Shown here piece after piece: positions 31,709 through 43,097 of a stretch of DNA of 64,000 nucleotides (positions within the stretch are counted from its first letter, which is position 1; each line of letters starts with the position of its first letter). A model generated the notes under the pieces. It had not been told where the DNA came from. It ran no database searches and worked only from the letters and a program-made list of their open reading frames with translations. The DNA is taken from positions 231,306-295,305 of the forward strand of contig JASANG010001415.1 in assembly GCA_030248215.1 (NCBI GenBank), given 5' to 3'. This DNA comes from Enoplolaimus lenunculus (lineage: Eukaryota > Nematoda > Enoplea > Enoplida > Thoracostomopsidae). The translations under genes were made by a program, and so were the position numbers.

Positions 31709-31709
<1 letters not shown>

Positions 31710-31962
31710 GTGTATTGGATATTTGATGGACGTGGTGTACAGGTAAATTGTGGGATTAAAAATGAAAAATGAAGAATACTTTTAGATACCAGTTTGATAG
31801 AGTTGAATTTGGGTTGAAATTGTAGAATTGAAAAAAAGAAATGTGGTGTGATTGTTAGATGAAAAATTTCAAAATGCACCTAAGGTACAACGAGGACAGT
31901 TGATAAGTACGTAGTTTACTCAGATTCAGGTGATGGGTGCGTATACAGGTTTCGGTATCATG

Positions 31963-32100
31963 ACAATTTGTCGCCCGACAACTTGTAATGCGAAGTTAAA
32001 ATATCGATTCGACAATTTGGTCGCCAATCATATTATACTTATGTTTCGGCGTACGGTTTTGGATTACGCTTAGGATTATGCTTAGATTTATTGAAAGGCT
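31963..32100 (+). mobile_element. Partial CAATTCGTCGACCGAC-family repeat
   Basis: GACAATTTGTCGCCCGACAA, CTTGTAATGCGAAGTTAAAA, TCGATTCGACAATTTGG, and a CTTAGGATTATGCTTAG core. Matches the left part of 53205-53408. Confidence 0.55.
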
Positions 32101-32119
32101 TTAGAACTGCTGTTCGGCG

Positions 32120-32335
32120 CCGCACGCCGCCGTTAGCCAGCTCACCTTTCTAGGTGCCGGCCAAAATTGAAGAGCGGAGATGGGGTACGTTTCATAAAAA
32201 AACTTCGTAGGGGGGGCGGCTTCTTGTGTTTAAAACTGAAACCGTGTCTGAAAGCCGTTGTATAAAATTTCGAAGGGTGGATGGGGTGTGAATTCTGAGC
32301 TCCCGTGGCATCGCTCTGGCTACGGGACCGCATCT
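32120..32335. repeat. Degraded 'TAGCCAGCTCACCTTxCTAGG' repeat
   Basis: GTTAGCCAGCTCACCTTTCT, AGGTGCCGGCCAAAATTGAA and a GGGGGGGCGGCTTCTTGTG stretch. Related to 8638 and 19738, with a different right part. Confidence 0.45.
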
Positions 32336-32787
32336 ATGCCCCACCCGCATGATTTGTTGTGGGGCTCATCAGCGTTTGTAACGATTGTATATCTAATCTG
32401 TAGTGATTTGTTATAACCCGGTAGTATATTAGTGTGAACGCACAACAATGCAGTTGCCTTTTTTATCATGTGTTATTTGTGAATATTTTTAGTATTTTGG
32501 TATTTTGTATATTATATATTATATATATAATGTGTTTATAATATATAGTAGGATATATGTATATACGTATATCTGTATTATATTGTATCATGTATACATA
32601 TTTGTCGCGGTTGGCAAGTGTGATTCGTTCTAAACGCCAATTGTTAATCAGCAGAACTGTTTCACCAACTGTATGATTGGAAAAATAACTGAATGTTGCG
32701 GTAGATTGTAGAAGTCTTTTCAAATATTTTGACCATATTCAGTAACAATATGACTATATATTACGTATATATTACATATAATACAAT
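32336..32787. other. Unassigned AT-rich DNA
   Basis: TATATA-rich at 32500-32600. No gene was recognised. Confidence 0.3.
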
Positions 32788-32962
32788 CAGAGTGCAACCG
32801 GAATTAAAATTTACCGCAACCGGAATTTGACAAGTGGCTTTAAAATTAGGCTTGTTAAAGATTAGTAAATTTAAAAACGACCAAAATTTTATACTACCGC
32901 AATTTTTAACCGGTTCCAGAAGGTGAAAAAAATGCGGGAACCAGACTTTCGGTTGCATCCTG
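32788..32962 (-). mobile_element. 175-bp hAT-like MITE with exact 8-bp duplication
   Basis: It starts CAGAGTGCAACCGGAATT, ends CGGTTGCATCCTG, and is flanked by AATACAAT on both sides. It is an internally deleted form of the 360-bp family. Confidence 0.85.
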
Positions 32963-32984
32963 AATACAATATACTTATATATAT

Positions 32985-33345
32985 CAGGGTGCAACCGGAA
33001 TTGCGATCCGGTTCCGGCATTTTTTCAACTTCCGGTTCCGGTAAATTTTTACCGGAATTAAAAATTGCGGTATTAAAATTTGTCGGTGGAAATTAAGACA
33101 TTTTACTAAAAAATCACGATAAAAATGTAGTAGATTTCATTCGTATAGTATATAAACCTTGACTGACAATCGCCGAAAATAAACCATCGAAGATAGATTG
33201 CGCTTCCGTGGATTATGAAAATTTAAAATACAGCAGATAAAGTGAATACCTATCTCCAACTGAGGGTTATTACACCAATACGGTTCCGTGTCCAGGAATT
33301 TTTCAAATTCCGGTTCCGGTAAATTGTAATTCTGGTTGCACCCTG
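32985..33345 (+). mobile_element. 361-bp hAT-like MITE with 8-bp duplication
   Basis: CAGGGTGCAACCGGAATTGC to TTCTGGTTGCACCCTG, flanked by ATATATAT on both sides (low-complexity site). Only 22 bases separate it from the preceding copy. Its interior has diverged from the 10766/26511 type. Confidence 0.8.
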
Positions 33346-33578
33346 ATATATATAAATTTAATTTTGCGATGAGCATATATAAATGTGAAATTATTAATTT
33401 GTAGCAAATGGATTAAGAATAATGGTTGGTAATTTTGTCAGCATTTAGGATATCGGATGTATACAGTTGAAAAAAATAAACCCCCTAGTTATAACCATGG
33501 TTTGTCAGACAAATTAACGCGAACAGTTTTGGCGTTGGCACAATAAGTTTGGTGGTACGTACGTATTGCAATTATATA
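33346..33578. other. Unassigned non-coding DNA
   Basis: No supported feature was found. Confidence 0.3.
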
Positions 33579-33806
33579 CATATTTTACTTAAGTTTAAGT
33601 TTATGCATATTTTGGTCACGTTATATACTGCAAGGTTGCAACTGCGTTCACATACTTATACATCGACTGAAATTAGCAATAGGTTTTAAACAAACTCGCT
33701 CGATTTAAGCTTCTCGGTTAAGTGTACGTAACGTAAAGCAAAAACATTGTCATACATGTATGCACATATACCGGTATAAGAAATTGTTGCAATCGACCAC
33801 ATGGTG
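33579..33806. repeat. Duplicated single-copy-looking flank (partner at 58264-58491)
   Basis: The 228 bases up to the MITE edge are colinear with 58264-58491 at a constant offset of 24685. I saw one substitution (AAGAAATTG versus AAGAAGTTG). The identity continues for roughly 80 bases into the adjacent MITE. Confidence 0.88.
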
Positions 33807-34259
33807 TACTGTAGTGACCCGAATAAGAAGGAGTGGGGTAATAAGAGGGGGGTCCCCGTTTTCAGTCCCAATCAATAGGATTCTGTATCCCTAATAAGAC
33901 TCCGTAAGCGGATACAGTCCCTAAATCCTAATTAGAGTCCATGAAGGTCAGTTATTCCTAATTGTAGTGCATAAATGACTCCAGGACCAAATAAAATTGA
34001 GTTCGAATCTTAAAGGCGTACTTAAATTTTGAAAGTACATTCCTACGTATAACCTTGCATTATCGCTCAAGCTATTGACGCAAGACAAATAAACGTTTAA
34101 TTCAACGGATAGTTGCAGTACCGGATATATATCAGTAACGAAGGGTGGCGGAGCGTAAGTTAAAAATAAATAACAGTCCGTAACCGAATAACAAGGGGGG
34201 TACCCTCTGGAGAGGCCAAATCAATATCAGTCTCCCCTCTTTTACGGGTCACTAGAGTA
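33807..34259 (+). mobile_element. TA-flanked MITE, ends CTGTAGTGACCCGAATAAGA
   Basis: The left end is TA-CTGTAGTGACCCGAATAAG; the right end is CTTTTACGGGTCACTAGAG-TA. Shared with 58492, 59542 and 61460: GTCCCAATCAATAGGA, CCTAATTAGAGTCC, AATGACTCCAGGACCAAATA, GATAGTTGCAGTACCGGATA and CTGGAGAGGCCAAAT. The TA on each side fits a Tc1/mariner-like or similar TA-targeting transposase. No coding capacity. Confidence 0.8.
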
Positions 34260-34784
34260 GTAATGACAGCATGCTTGACTTGAGTGCAAACGAGACTGCT
34301 GGAACAGGTTATTTGAATATGTCATTATTTTGCAATTTGGTCCAATTTGCACTCTTAAACGGATTCGTGTGAAGCTCAAATAAACTATAGTCCAATAAGA
34401 TGACGTTCGATTCCCAGGTGTGGTGCTAAAATTTGGGCAAAATTTTGAACTCCAGTCGTACCTGAGCAGACGGTGTAAACCAGTTTGGAGAAGATTATTT
34501 TGTGAAATATTAATTTTTACCTGACTGATATCCGCGTAAGTAAATGTGAACTGCAGTTGTTACTGTGTAATGGGGTAAAATTAAATACCTTCGCTATGAA
34601 ACGCGTGTATAGTGACACCATGACTTGTGTTATATATGTCTGTTTTATGTATGTATATACGTATATATATACAAATTTAGAAGTTACCTTAAAATTGGCC
34701 GGGTTTAAATTGAAAAACAAAATTAGAGGAACGGTTTGAAACCGGGGGGGGGGGTTTCCTGGGATGTGGTCTGTAAGTTTGGCT
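34260..34784. other. Unassigned non-coding DNA
   Basis: Contains a 12-base G run near 34744. No gene was recognised. Confidence 0.3.
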
Positions 34785-34792
34785 GTTGTAAT

Positions 34793-34874
34793 ATCACCAT
34801 TCAACCGGGATTATAATTTACCGGAAGCGGAAGGTCAGACATGGCCGGAAGTGCAACCGGAATTGCGCACCCTG
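34793..34874. mobile_element. 82-bp hAT-like MITE remnant with exact 8-bp duplication
   Basis: Flanked by GTTGTAAT on both sides (34785-34792 and 34875-34882). The right end is GCGCACCCTG; the left end is mutated (CACCATTCAACCGGG). It is the smallest copy whose duplication still marks both edges. Confidence 0.78.
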
Positions 34875-34916
34875 GTTGTAATATTTTGTCAATTTCGTAT
34901 CGGAAAGTTTGGATAT

Positions 34917-35215
34917 ATGTCGTAGGTCTAACTGCTATTTAGGCCAATTACCAATTGGTCAGCGCCAATCTGCTATTCTGAACAAATAAGATGATTGATA
35001 GAGGTCGATTTGCGATTGTGAGATTTCGCAAAACAACACCGATGTAATACCAACGCTGATTGGTTAACGGTATTGCGTCTGTCAAAATACTCAATTCTGA
35101 TTGGTTTATTAGTTCAACAGCAGTTTAGCTCAGGCCACACTGCAATTGCATAAGATAGCAGATAGGCGCAGGCCAATTAGTAATTGGCCTGAATAGCAGA
35201 TTGGCCTACGACATA
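34917..35215. mobile_element. MITE with ~40-bp inverted ends GTCGTAGGYCxAxCTGCTATT
   Basis: Left GTCGTAGGTCTAACTGCTAT then TTAGGCCAATTACCAATTGG; right CCAATTAGTAATTGGCCTGA then ATAGCAGATTGGCCTACGAC. The interior has GATTTCGCAAAACAACACCG and CAACGCTGATTGGTTAACGG. The flanks are ATATAT runs, so a duplication cannot be separated from the microsatellite. Copies also at 6909 and 37445. Confidence 0.75.
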
Positions 35216-35582
35216 TATATGAATATATTGGCCCGCAAAATATGTAACATATATAATATACCTGTCAAAATTACGGCACGTATCTTTAAAGTTAGCCAAT
35301 CGTAGGCTTTTGATTTTTGAAGTATCAAACAACTGGTCGAGGGGGTAATTTTTTAGGAGGTTGGCTAAAATGGTATTGGTTTGTCATTGTGTATTGTAAT
35401 TTGGCCAGAAAAATAGCCAGAAAAACGTCTTGCAGACTACACAAATGTATAATATAGATTTGTATGCTATAAAACGCCTGTTATGCTGTTCATATCTGCC
35501 TCGTGTATATCAGTGAGAGTGTATTTATACATAGGTATATATATTATTCGTATATATATCAATATGTTGTATGTAAAGTGGT
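35216..35582. other. Unassigned non-coding DNA
   Basis: No supported feature was found. Confidence 0.3.
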
Positions 35583-35768
35583 ATCACGACAATTGGTCAC
35601 CTGGCAACTTATAACCCAACATCTTGTCGACCTCGACAAACGTTGACGTAACTATTTGTCGTCTACCGTAAGGCGCAAGCCACTGTTTGCATGACAAAGT
35701 GTCGGTGTCGTCGAGATGTCACAGTCGACGAGTTGTCAGGTTACGAGTTGTCGCCCGACGAATTGTGG
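35583..35768. mobile_element. CAATTCGTCG-family MITE without the hexamer core
   Basis: CACGACAATTGGTCACCTGG at the left; GACGAGTTGTCAGGTTACGA and GTTGTCGCCCGACGAATTGT at the right, with only AAGGCGCAAG in place of a TTAGGC core. Useful as a core-less comparison. Confidence 0.6.
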
Positions 35769-35819
35769 TCGATTCATGTATAATGTATTAGTAATTTTCT
35801 CGGTGAAATGGTGTTTATT

Positions 35820-35892
35820 GTGATATATATACATATATATTTATATATATGTATATATATAATATGTTGTTTTATATATAATATTAATAAGT
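35820..35892. repeat. TATA-rich microsatellite
   Basis: TATATATACATATATATTTA-type run. Confidence 0.7.
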
Positions 35893-36344
35893 ATAATTTT
35901 TTGGAATCAAGGACAATTAGTTTATTGAAATCAGACAATGAAGAAAATTTTAAACTGTTTTTACCGTATGAGTGAAAAATAAGTAGCGAGTAACATCAGC
36001 GCACTGTAACATTCATAATTGTATTGAATGCAGAAGAAAAAATAAGGGCTGGTAAAGGCAGGTGACGGAAACGAAATTTTGGCGGGTAAAAAATCAATTT
36101 TCCGCAGGTCCAATTTGTGTTGGCTTATTTTTTGGCGGAGATTTACTAAACAGATTGAAATACTGTTCTAATTGATGCTGGCTGAGTACTTTTAGGCAGC
36201 TATTGCTACTATCACGGCCGCGTTCAAAGCGTAAGATAGATTCAATTTGGCTATTTTAGCTAGATTCTAGCAAATGAAATAATTATTATAGAAAGGTTAA
36301 TTATTTAGTTATTGCATTGTATATATACGTATACATGTATCATT
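35893..36344. other. Unassigned non-coding DNA
   Basis: No supported feature was found. Confidence 0.3.
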
Positions 36345-36600
36345 AGCGTAGCGAAAAGAGGGGGGTGGTGAGCGTAAGCCTCCCGTTAGGAATTTTTTGT
36401 GTTTAAATGGTAAGGCCGCTACCTTACAGTGTTTCGCCCTCAGAAAATTTGTTGGTGATAAAATGATAAGGTCCCTACCTTACAGTTTTTCGCCCTAACA
36501 AATTTTTTGGTGATAAAATTATAAGGTCCCTACCTCACAATTTTCGCGCTTCATAATATTTGCCAGCCCGCCCCCCGTAGGAAGTTTTTGGCTCCGCCTT
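36345..36600. repeat. Repeat with three tandem ~65-bp 'AAGGTCCCTACCTTACAG' units
   Basis: Units TTGGTGATAAAATGATAAGG plus TCCCTACCTTACAGTTTTTC recur at about 36400, 36465 and 36525. Framed by GCGTAGCGAAAAGAGGGGGG on the left and GCCCGCCCCCCGTAGGAAGT on the right. Matches 13480-13710. Confidence 0.65.
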
Positions 36601-36919
36601 TGATATATATAATTAAGACTTATGTATTGTATCATAGTGTAATGTGCACTCAGTTTGGTTGAAGTGAATATTGAGGTTCGGTAGATTAGTATATATATTG
36701 CACAGTGTATAATGTAATATGTATTGAATTTGCATTGTTATATGCGTAGGAACAGGGGTGTGAGCTAAGATTTCAGTTCGACAGGGAATTGGGAAATGTT
36801 TTAGGTGCTCCAGAATCCAGCCGATTATTCTAACGCCAGTAAAAGTATTTTTTAAAATTTAGGGAAAGTTGGTATATCCGTTATTTCATGTTTTAGTCCT
36901 GCAATCAGCAAAATGTTAC
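36601..36919. other. Unassigned non-coding DNA
   Basis: No supported feature was found. Confidence 0.3.
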
Positions 36920-37200
36920 TTAAGCCCTATTCACACGTGCAAGTTTTTACTGCTTGAACTTGGAGCTACAACTTGCACTGGCAAGTTTTGTTCAAAATCC
37001 AGTTGGAAAAACTTACAGCTGCAAGTAATTCATTAAAAATCATAGCTAGGAATTTAGTTCACATGTATGAATAACCATACAAGCTCGCTGAATTTGTGGC
37101 AGCCGCTTTCTCATTGGTTGATGAAAAAATGCCCGTTCTTCGTGCTATTTGCAGCTGCAATTTGTCGCAATAAAAACTTGCACGTGTGAATTAGGCTTAA
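36920..37200. mobile_element. TTAA-flanked MITE, piggyBac-like
   Basis: TTAA-GCCCTATTCACACGTGCAAG at the left and CTTGCACGTGTGAATTAGGC-TTAA at the right: inverted ends with a TTAA on each side, the target typical of piggyBac-type elements. The interior carries AACTTGCACTGGCAAG and CTTACAGCTGCAAGT sub-repeats. No transposase. Confidence 0.8.
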
Positions 37201-37444
37201 AGGGAGCATGATTATTTCTGGGGGAAGGGATGCGAGGATTTTTTACACCGCATTCTTGTAATGTTGTTGAAGTATTTTTTGTTGAGCCATGTTCGAACAA
37301 CATGGTCTGCATCGATCCCTATGTGAAATTTTGCCCAAAGTTAAGGTCCCACGCCGGGTAGAAAAAATGGTATTGGATCGTAACTGTGGCATTTGAAGAT
37401 TTTTGCCGATTTGTTACTCGCTTTTGCTAGCATCTGTGTGGCTT
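37201..37444. other. Unassigned non-coding DNA
   Basis: No supported feature was found. Confidence 0.3.
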
Positions 37445-37660
37445 TGGTCAATGTGTAATTCTGAGCAAATAGCACTTCGGCCTTGGCTAAATAGTGAGTA
37501 TGAGATGTAGCAAAAACAACAGTGATGTAAAACCAACGCTGATTGGTTAACGGTATTGCGTCAGTCTAAATAATCAAATCTGATTGGTTTGTAAGTTCAA
37601 TAGCAGTTTAGCCTGGGACAAACTGGCCTTACATAAAATAGCAGATTAGCGTACGACAAA
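37445..37660. mobile_element. GTCGTAGGCCAATCTGCTATTC MITE, partial
   Basis: AATTCTGAGCAAATAGCA at the left; CAATAGCAGTTTAGCCTGGG and AATAGCAGATTAGCGTACGA then CAAAT at the right; CCAACGCTGATTGGTTAACG inside, as in 34917-35215. Confidence 0.6.
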
Positions 37661-38088
37661 TATACTAGGACAATCATGTCTCACATGGTTACAAAGTTAC
37701 CAAGGGCGGAATTGATTTGATTTTGCAGGCGGAAAACTTTAATTGATCTCTATTTTTGAAGATTTTTGTAAACCGAACGTAATGAAATTTGGATTGTTTG
37801 ATGTTTTAGAGCACGGGGTTGTGTTAAGAATTGATTTTGAATTTTTATAAGCACCTTCGTACAAAAGATGTATATAAAATGTGTTTATTTATACATACAT
37901 ATATACGTATATATTCTGCACTACTCCAGTGTATTTTATCAGGATGTGTATATTTGTTTCATATATGGATTCTTTAAATATGGTTTGAAATGAAAGTTAA
38001 ATTAAATTAATTTTAAAACACCCCCATTTATATATACGTCAGATAAAGACTTATCATCTAAAGCTTAAGCTTCTGACCCATATTTTTA
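37661..38088. other. Unassigned AT-rich DNA
   Basis: No supported feature was found. Confidence 0.3.
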
Positions 38089-38310
38089 AACGTATATAAT
38101 ATGTATACAGCACCTATCACCCAGTTGGCGATAAGTCTCGTAGAGCATTCGCCAACAGGTAAATGGCGATTTTAAATTCAGCACATTTCTCGCATTTGAT
38201 TTGTCATACATCTGTGACTATTTTAAGATCCACAATTGCAGGAGTTTATTAGTTTGAAAACCTATTGCTAACTGGTGATAAATGCTACATATATACATTT
38301 TAGAATATCG
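38089..38310. mobile_element. MITE of the GTATTCTCAAATG / CTATCACCAGTTGGCGATAG family
   Basis: ACAGCACCTATCACCCAGTT then GGCGATAAGTCTCGTAG on the left; AACCTATTGCTAACTGGTGA, TAAATGCTACATATATACAT then TTTAGAATATCG on the right. Inverted arrangement as in 44568-44790. Confidence 0.6.
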
Positions 38311-39169
38311 GCCATAGCTAGGAACCGTCTATACGGGGGGGAATAGCGGGGTCATATGGCATCTTGAAATTTCAAAGAAAGACACGAAAAATGCACTTTC
38401 ACTCGCTGTCGAATAATTTGTCGAGGTCAAAATATTTTTATTCCTACTCCTAGAAATCCAAGGTACGCCCCTGGCACTAACTTAAATCAGGTTTTGTTTG
38501 ATGTTGGCATATGCGTCTTAACGGTGCGTCAGGGTCAAAAGGACGACCTTCATAAGCTTCCGATCTTAGATTAAACATCTTGTATCACCCTAAAAGTTGC
38601 AGGCGGCAAGCTTATTTGATCGTTTTTTATATTGAATATTTCACAGATGTTAAGTATGTAACTCACTCTGTAGTGTTGTGTCCAGTGTCGACTATGGATT
38701 TCGCCAACAGTGGTCGATCCGGCAATTTTTGAAAACGATTGCAGGACAAGATATATAATGGTGAAAAAAACTCGCAAGCGAGAAGACAAACGTTATTTAG
38801 TGTTTAAACCTTAGTACAAAATGTTGAGTCTGTTGATCCTTTTTGATGGCGTAGGAAGAATGGCAGGGGGGGCTTCTTGGATGCGTCGGTCATTTTGAAG
38901 TATTTTGTGACTAGAATTATAATGGTACATGTATTGCATCACAGGTGTTTTTTGTGTGATTCTTGGTTTATGTGGTTTTACTATTTGTTTGCTTGTTTGT
39001 TTGTTTGTTTGTTGAATGAATTAAATTTGGAAATTGTGAAACTTGTTAAGGTCGATTTTGGTTACAGCGCTGAACGCGGATATATGGGTTCGGTTGTCTT
39101 TGTGACCGTTTTGTTAGTTCTCAGAAAGACGAGATACTGGCTTGGTTACTTGCATATTTTAAGTTATAC
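38311..39169. other. Unassigned non-coding DNA
   Basis: A 98-codon plus-strand open frame at 38877-39173 has hydrophobic stretches partly made by GTTTGTTTG repeats. No start context, splice sites or similarity; not called. Confidence 0.3.
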
Positions 39170-39174
39170 ATAAA

Positions 39175-39500
39175 TAATTACGCAAGTCGCCAACTTAAGT
39201 GAATACTTAACTTTTTGAGTAAAAGCAAATTACTGCCAAATGTGACTCGTGGTCATAGTAAGAAAACCCTAGTTTTGCTTTATATTAAGCGAGCAATATA
39301 AGCACAATATTAATGATACCACCGGTAATATGCTTGATCGGTTAATCTGTAATATATCAAATTTAGTCAGTGACTTAATTCTTTACTGTAAATAGTACGC
39401 TTTTAAAACCGACAAAATGGTTAAATATTTGTTTAGATCATACTTAAGTACTAAGTTGTATTTAAGTACGGTTTTCAAAAACAGAATAGCCAGTATGGTT
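39175..39500. mobile_element. Decayed ACTTAAGTA / GGCTGTGTTTCCG MITE
   Basis: Right end TACTTAAGTACTAAGTTGTA then TTTTCAAAAACAGAATAGCC resembles 48618-48816. The left end is weak (CAACTTAAGTGAATACTTAA). Confidence 0.4.
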
Positions 39501-39587
39501 TGGACGGCTTCGAAATTACGTCACAAACTTGTTGAGGCTCAAATTGACGTTGAAAATGAGAACGTACCGTTATAAGTAACTTAACTG

Positions 39588-39670
39588 TGGGCTGTGAAGG
39601 TCAGTGGTGTGGAAATTTGAAGCGGTAATCGTAAGGTAGTGTGTTCGAACATTCGTTGTCACCATCATTT
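39588..39670 (+). repeat. tRNA-like piece, possible SINE
   Basis: GGCTGTGAAGGTCAGTGGTG and, about 40 bases on, GTGTGTTCGAACATTCG resemble A- and B-box regions. No stem set can be paired convincingly. Confidence 0.25.
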
Positions 39671-39809
39671 CTGGTGAATTATTAGTAATTATGGTGTCTT
39701 ACGTTGGTTCTTGACATCCAACGACCTAAGATTTCCGGTTAGGTTTGGGGTATGCTTCTTTGTCGCAGTATATTTATGTCATAGACATTAAGTCAGTTTA
39801 ATCTAGGTG

Positions 39810-39912
39810 GTATATATACGTATATTATAAATTATATATATAATATATAATATATATAATATAATATATAATATATATTATATATAATATATATAATATA
39901 ATATATATATTA
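39810..39912. repeat. TATAATATA microsatellite
   Basis: About 100 bases of ATATAATATATAATATAT units. Confidence 0.85.
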
Positions 39913-40855
39913 TGTTTGTATCTTTACTGTAATATTTTCGGACAAAACTTGTGCAAGTGTGAGTAGGGTTTTAAATTTAAACATGGGGCAAAAGTGTGCA
40001 AGAGCCAGTTAAATTTCATTTATGATCGCCTGTATGCGTTAGATTTTGAACTGAAGGTTGAACTGAAAGTTTTTGTAATGTGTTCAATTAGAGGCATTTT
40101 AGCGATAATCACATAAATACTTGGGCAATTATTGTCAATTGTTTGTTTAGAATTCTATCTTTACGAATATATTATATGTATTTCAAGTAAATTAAAATTT
40201 ATCATGAAATCTAGAATGATGTCATTTATTAGTCGAGCGTGGTAGGAATGACGTGATATGGAGGCGTATACGAGAAGGTATACAGGTGATGCTAACAGGT
40301 GATGCTATTGCTTCGAAATGTTCGAAGGATGGGTTAAGTTTGGCTGCTTTGTCGGTAGAATTATACACCTGCTGCCAGTTGTTTGGCGAAATTTTCTCTG
40401 TTGCGTGAGGTTGTGCCCTCCCGGAAGGAAATCCTGTTTACGCGTTTGATTATGCTTTGCGGATAATTATGACGTTCGTGCGCTGATCGTATAATTCTAA
40501 AAACTGGGGTGGAACCGAAGTATGCCTGACTTTCAGGCAGAAAATCGACTTTCGGGTATGGCTCTGGTATAATTTTTGCCGGAAATTTGGACAATTTCTG
40601 CCGGAAATGTCGGCAATTTCGGTCGTAAAATTTTTCATATACCTAAGTAATTGTATAAGTTGTGCTATACTGTGACTTGGTCTGTTACTGTGGGGTAATT
40701 TTTGTTCAATGTATATATCAGGGCCGTAGCGGTAGTTAAAGCTGGTTCCTAAGCGTAATCACAAACGTGAGCATAAGCACAAAAATTAGACTGAAGTTTA
40801 AGATTACTTCATAGCATACCGTTACAAGCACGGTTCGCCTGTTATCTATACATAT
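39913..40855. other. Unassigned non-coding DNA
   Basis: Short minus-strand open frames (40361-40638) have no recognised domain. CGGCAATTTC/TGCCGGAAAT words near 40580-40620 suggest an old repeat. Confidence 0.3.
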
Positions 40856-41254
40856 CAAGGTGTAACCGGATGGATATTCGTTACCGATGAAAATCGGTTT
40901 TTGTTTCCGTTTTCGTTGCCGATGAAAATCGGTTTTTGTTTCCGTTTTCGTTATAGAAATAACGGAAATTCTGTTATTTTTTACGCTCAAAATAAGTTAG
41001 CAATTACACATATCTGGTAATTTTTTGTTACAGAGGTGCTGCAATTGTTCGAAATCGAATCAAAATAGCGAAATTCATTCAAAATCTTAGTTTTGACACA
41101 TCTGTCGTTTTTTCTTTAAAATTTTTTTTATACAAAGCCCGTGAATATTTGTACACCTCAATTGTATTGATAGGAAAATAACACTTCCTTGAAACTTTTA
41201 TGCTGCAATATACGTTTTCCGTTTTTGATATTCTTACTATCCGTGTACACCCGG
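40856..41254 (+). mobile_element. 399-bp hAT-like element, ends CAAGGTGTAACCGGA
   Basis: Left CAAGGTGTAACCGGATGGAT, right ATCCGTGTACACCCGG. Flanks ATACATAT and ATACATAG agree at 7 of 8 positions. The interior has a tandem CCGATGAAAATCGGTTTTTG unit twice. A third hAT-like family distinct from the CAGGGTGCAACC type. Confidence 0.65.
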
Positions 41255-41447
41255 ATACATAGGCCCAAGTTTTTTAACCTTTAACTTCCAGATAATTTCA
41301 AAACGAAAGATTAAAAACAATAGTTTGACAACGTTTTGAATAATTATTATTAAAAATAAAAAATTTAGCATTTTAATGCTTATTTTTAGTTCATTTTTGG
41401 CTCCGGAAAAGTTTGTTGGCCCCTAACTCCGGTTTTTTTCAACCTCC

Positions 41448-41505
41448 GACGGGCTAGGTGGCCTAATGGTTCGAGCGTTGGACGGCTAACGATTTGGCTT
41501 ATTTA
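41448..41505 (+). tRNA. tRNA-Ser-like 5' portion, probable pseudogene
   Basis: GGGCTAGGTGGCCTAATGGT then TCGAGCGTTGGACGGCTAAC looks like acceptor, D arm and anticodon arm of a serine tRNA (loop GGCTAAC, anticodon GCT). No long arm or T arm follows, so it looks truncated. Confidence 0.3.
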
Positions 41506-41559
41506 GCAGCTTCCCTAAAAATGTAGTTATAGTTGGATTTAGCATCTTTATCGGGGCGT

Positions 41560-42300
41560 AAACGGATAGTAAATATAACGGAAACGGAAACAAATAGTGA
41601 TCGAAATAACGGAAGCGGAAATGGAAACCGGATATTGAAGTATATAAATTTCAAATAGGTTTTATTTTTCTGCCAACGCAATTGAGACGTGCAAATGTTC
41701 ACCGGGCTTTGTAAAATTTTGAAGAAAAACTGGCGGATGCACCGAAATTTTTAAGGAGTTTGGATGAATATCGTTATTTTTGTTTCAGTTCGGGTAATCA
41801 CAGCACATCTGTAATTAAAAAATGCGAGAAATTTACGTAATTTATAACTAATTTTGAACTTAACAATAAACGAATTTCCGGTATTTCTGTAACGCAAACG
41901 GATAACTGGTTATACCATGATCTTTATTGTTGTTGTAAGTTTGACACCGTAAAGTTTGTTTAATGGTAAAAACAATGTAAGTAAAGTAGCCAGAATGTAA
42001 CCTGATATGCATTTGCGGAAAAATCTGTGTCCGTTTCCGTTATAGATATACGACAAATTGCGTTATTTTTATGCTCATAATTATTAACCGTAAATCACGT
42101 CAGTATAAAGCGTGTAATTTTTCATTACAGATATACTGCAATTGTTCGATTTGAAATTAAACTGACGAAATTTATCTAAACCAAATGATTCGTATATCTT
42201 ACTATTTTTTCGGTAGAAAATCCGGTGAATATTTGCATACCTCGATTGTATTACCAGAGATAATTAACATATCTTTGAAACTTTTATACTTCAATATCGT
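41560..42300. mobile_element. Diverged pieces of the GTAACCGGATATTCG / CCGTTATAGAAATA family
   Basis: CGGATAGTAAATATAACGGA, ACGGAAGCGGAAATGGAAAC, AACGGATAACTGGTTATACC, and later CCGTTTCCGTTATAGATATA are shared with 40856 and 62602 in both orientations. At least two overlapping or opposed copies; ends not resolved. Confidence 0.5.
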
Positions 42301-43097
42301 TTTTTTTTAATTTTGAACAATTTTGTAAATTTTTTCGTGTGATTTGTGGAATAGATTGCAAATGTGTAGATTGGTGTTGCGGTAGTTTGCAATGAAATTT
42401 ACGAAATTTTCGAGCGTATAAATTGTTATCTGTGCAAAATATTGCTATAAGAACGAAATTTTGCTGCGTTTTCTTTTATGTGGAGTTGTAGAATTGAGAT
42501 GCGGATGATGAGGAAAGGGGATAGCATAGTTTATGCCCTTTTGTAGTTGAAATTAGCTTTATTCACAATTATTTTGAAAAAAGTGGAAATTTTTAAATTT
42601 TTTTCGGAAAATTAATTGGGCGGCAGGTTGTTTGCAATATATTTTATATTTGAAATGGTTCGTGGGGATTAAGCGTAGCCAAGATTTCGGAAACGGAGCA
42701 TGTGTTTTATTAAAAAGTTCGAAACGGGGTGTTTGTGTTATGAACTGAAACAGTGTCTAAAAACCCGAGTGCCAAAATTCCTAAAAAGGGGGGTTGACAC
42801 CTGAAACCCCCTTGGTTACACCTTTTGGTTCTGGGTCATTCTTTGTATACGTGCCGGAAACGAATACAAATGTTGACGAATCTGAGATTGATATCCGGTG
42901 ACAAACACCCTGGTAGGAGGTTAATGTTCGTGTTTTAAACAGTATTTAATGAAAGGCTTTTGTGGCTGTAAGGTATTTTCTACGATTTTTTGGATACATG
43001 TCCTGAAATAAACATAACATTAATGAATCTAAAAGTATAAGAATTATCGCTCCATATAATATTTTGCCCATGTTAAGATTAGGAGTGAAATGTTTTT
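42301..43097. other. Unassigned non-coding DNA
   Basis: No supported feature was found. Confidence 0.3.

Noticed and set aside
38877-39173. 98-codon hydrophobic frame
   Set aside because: Partly built on GTTTGTTTG repeats and lacks any gene context.
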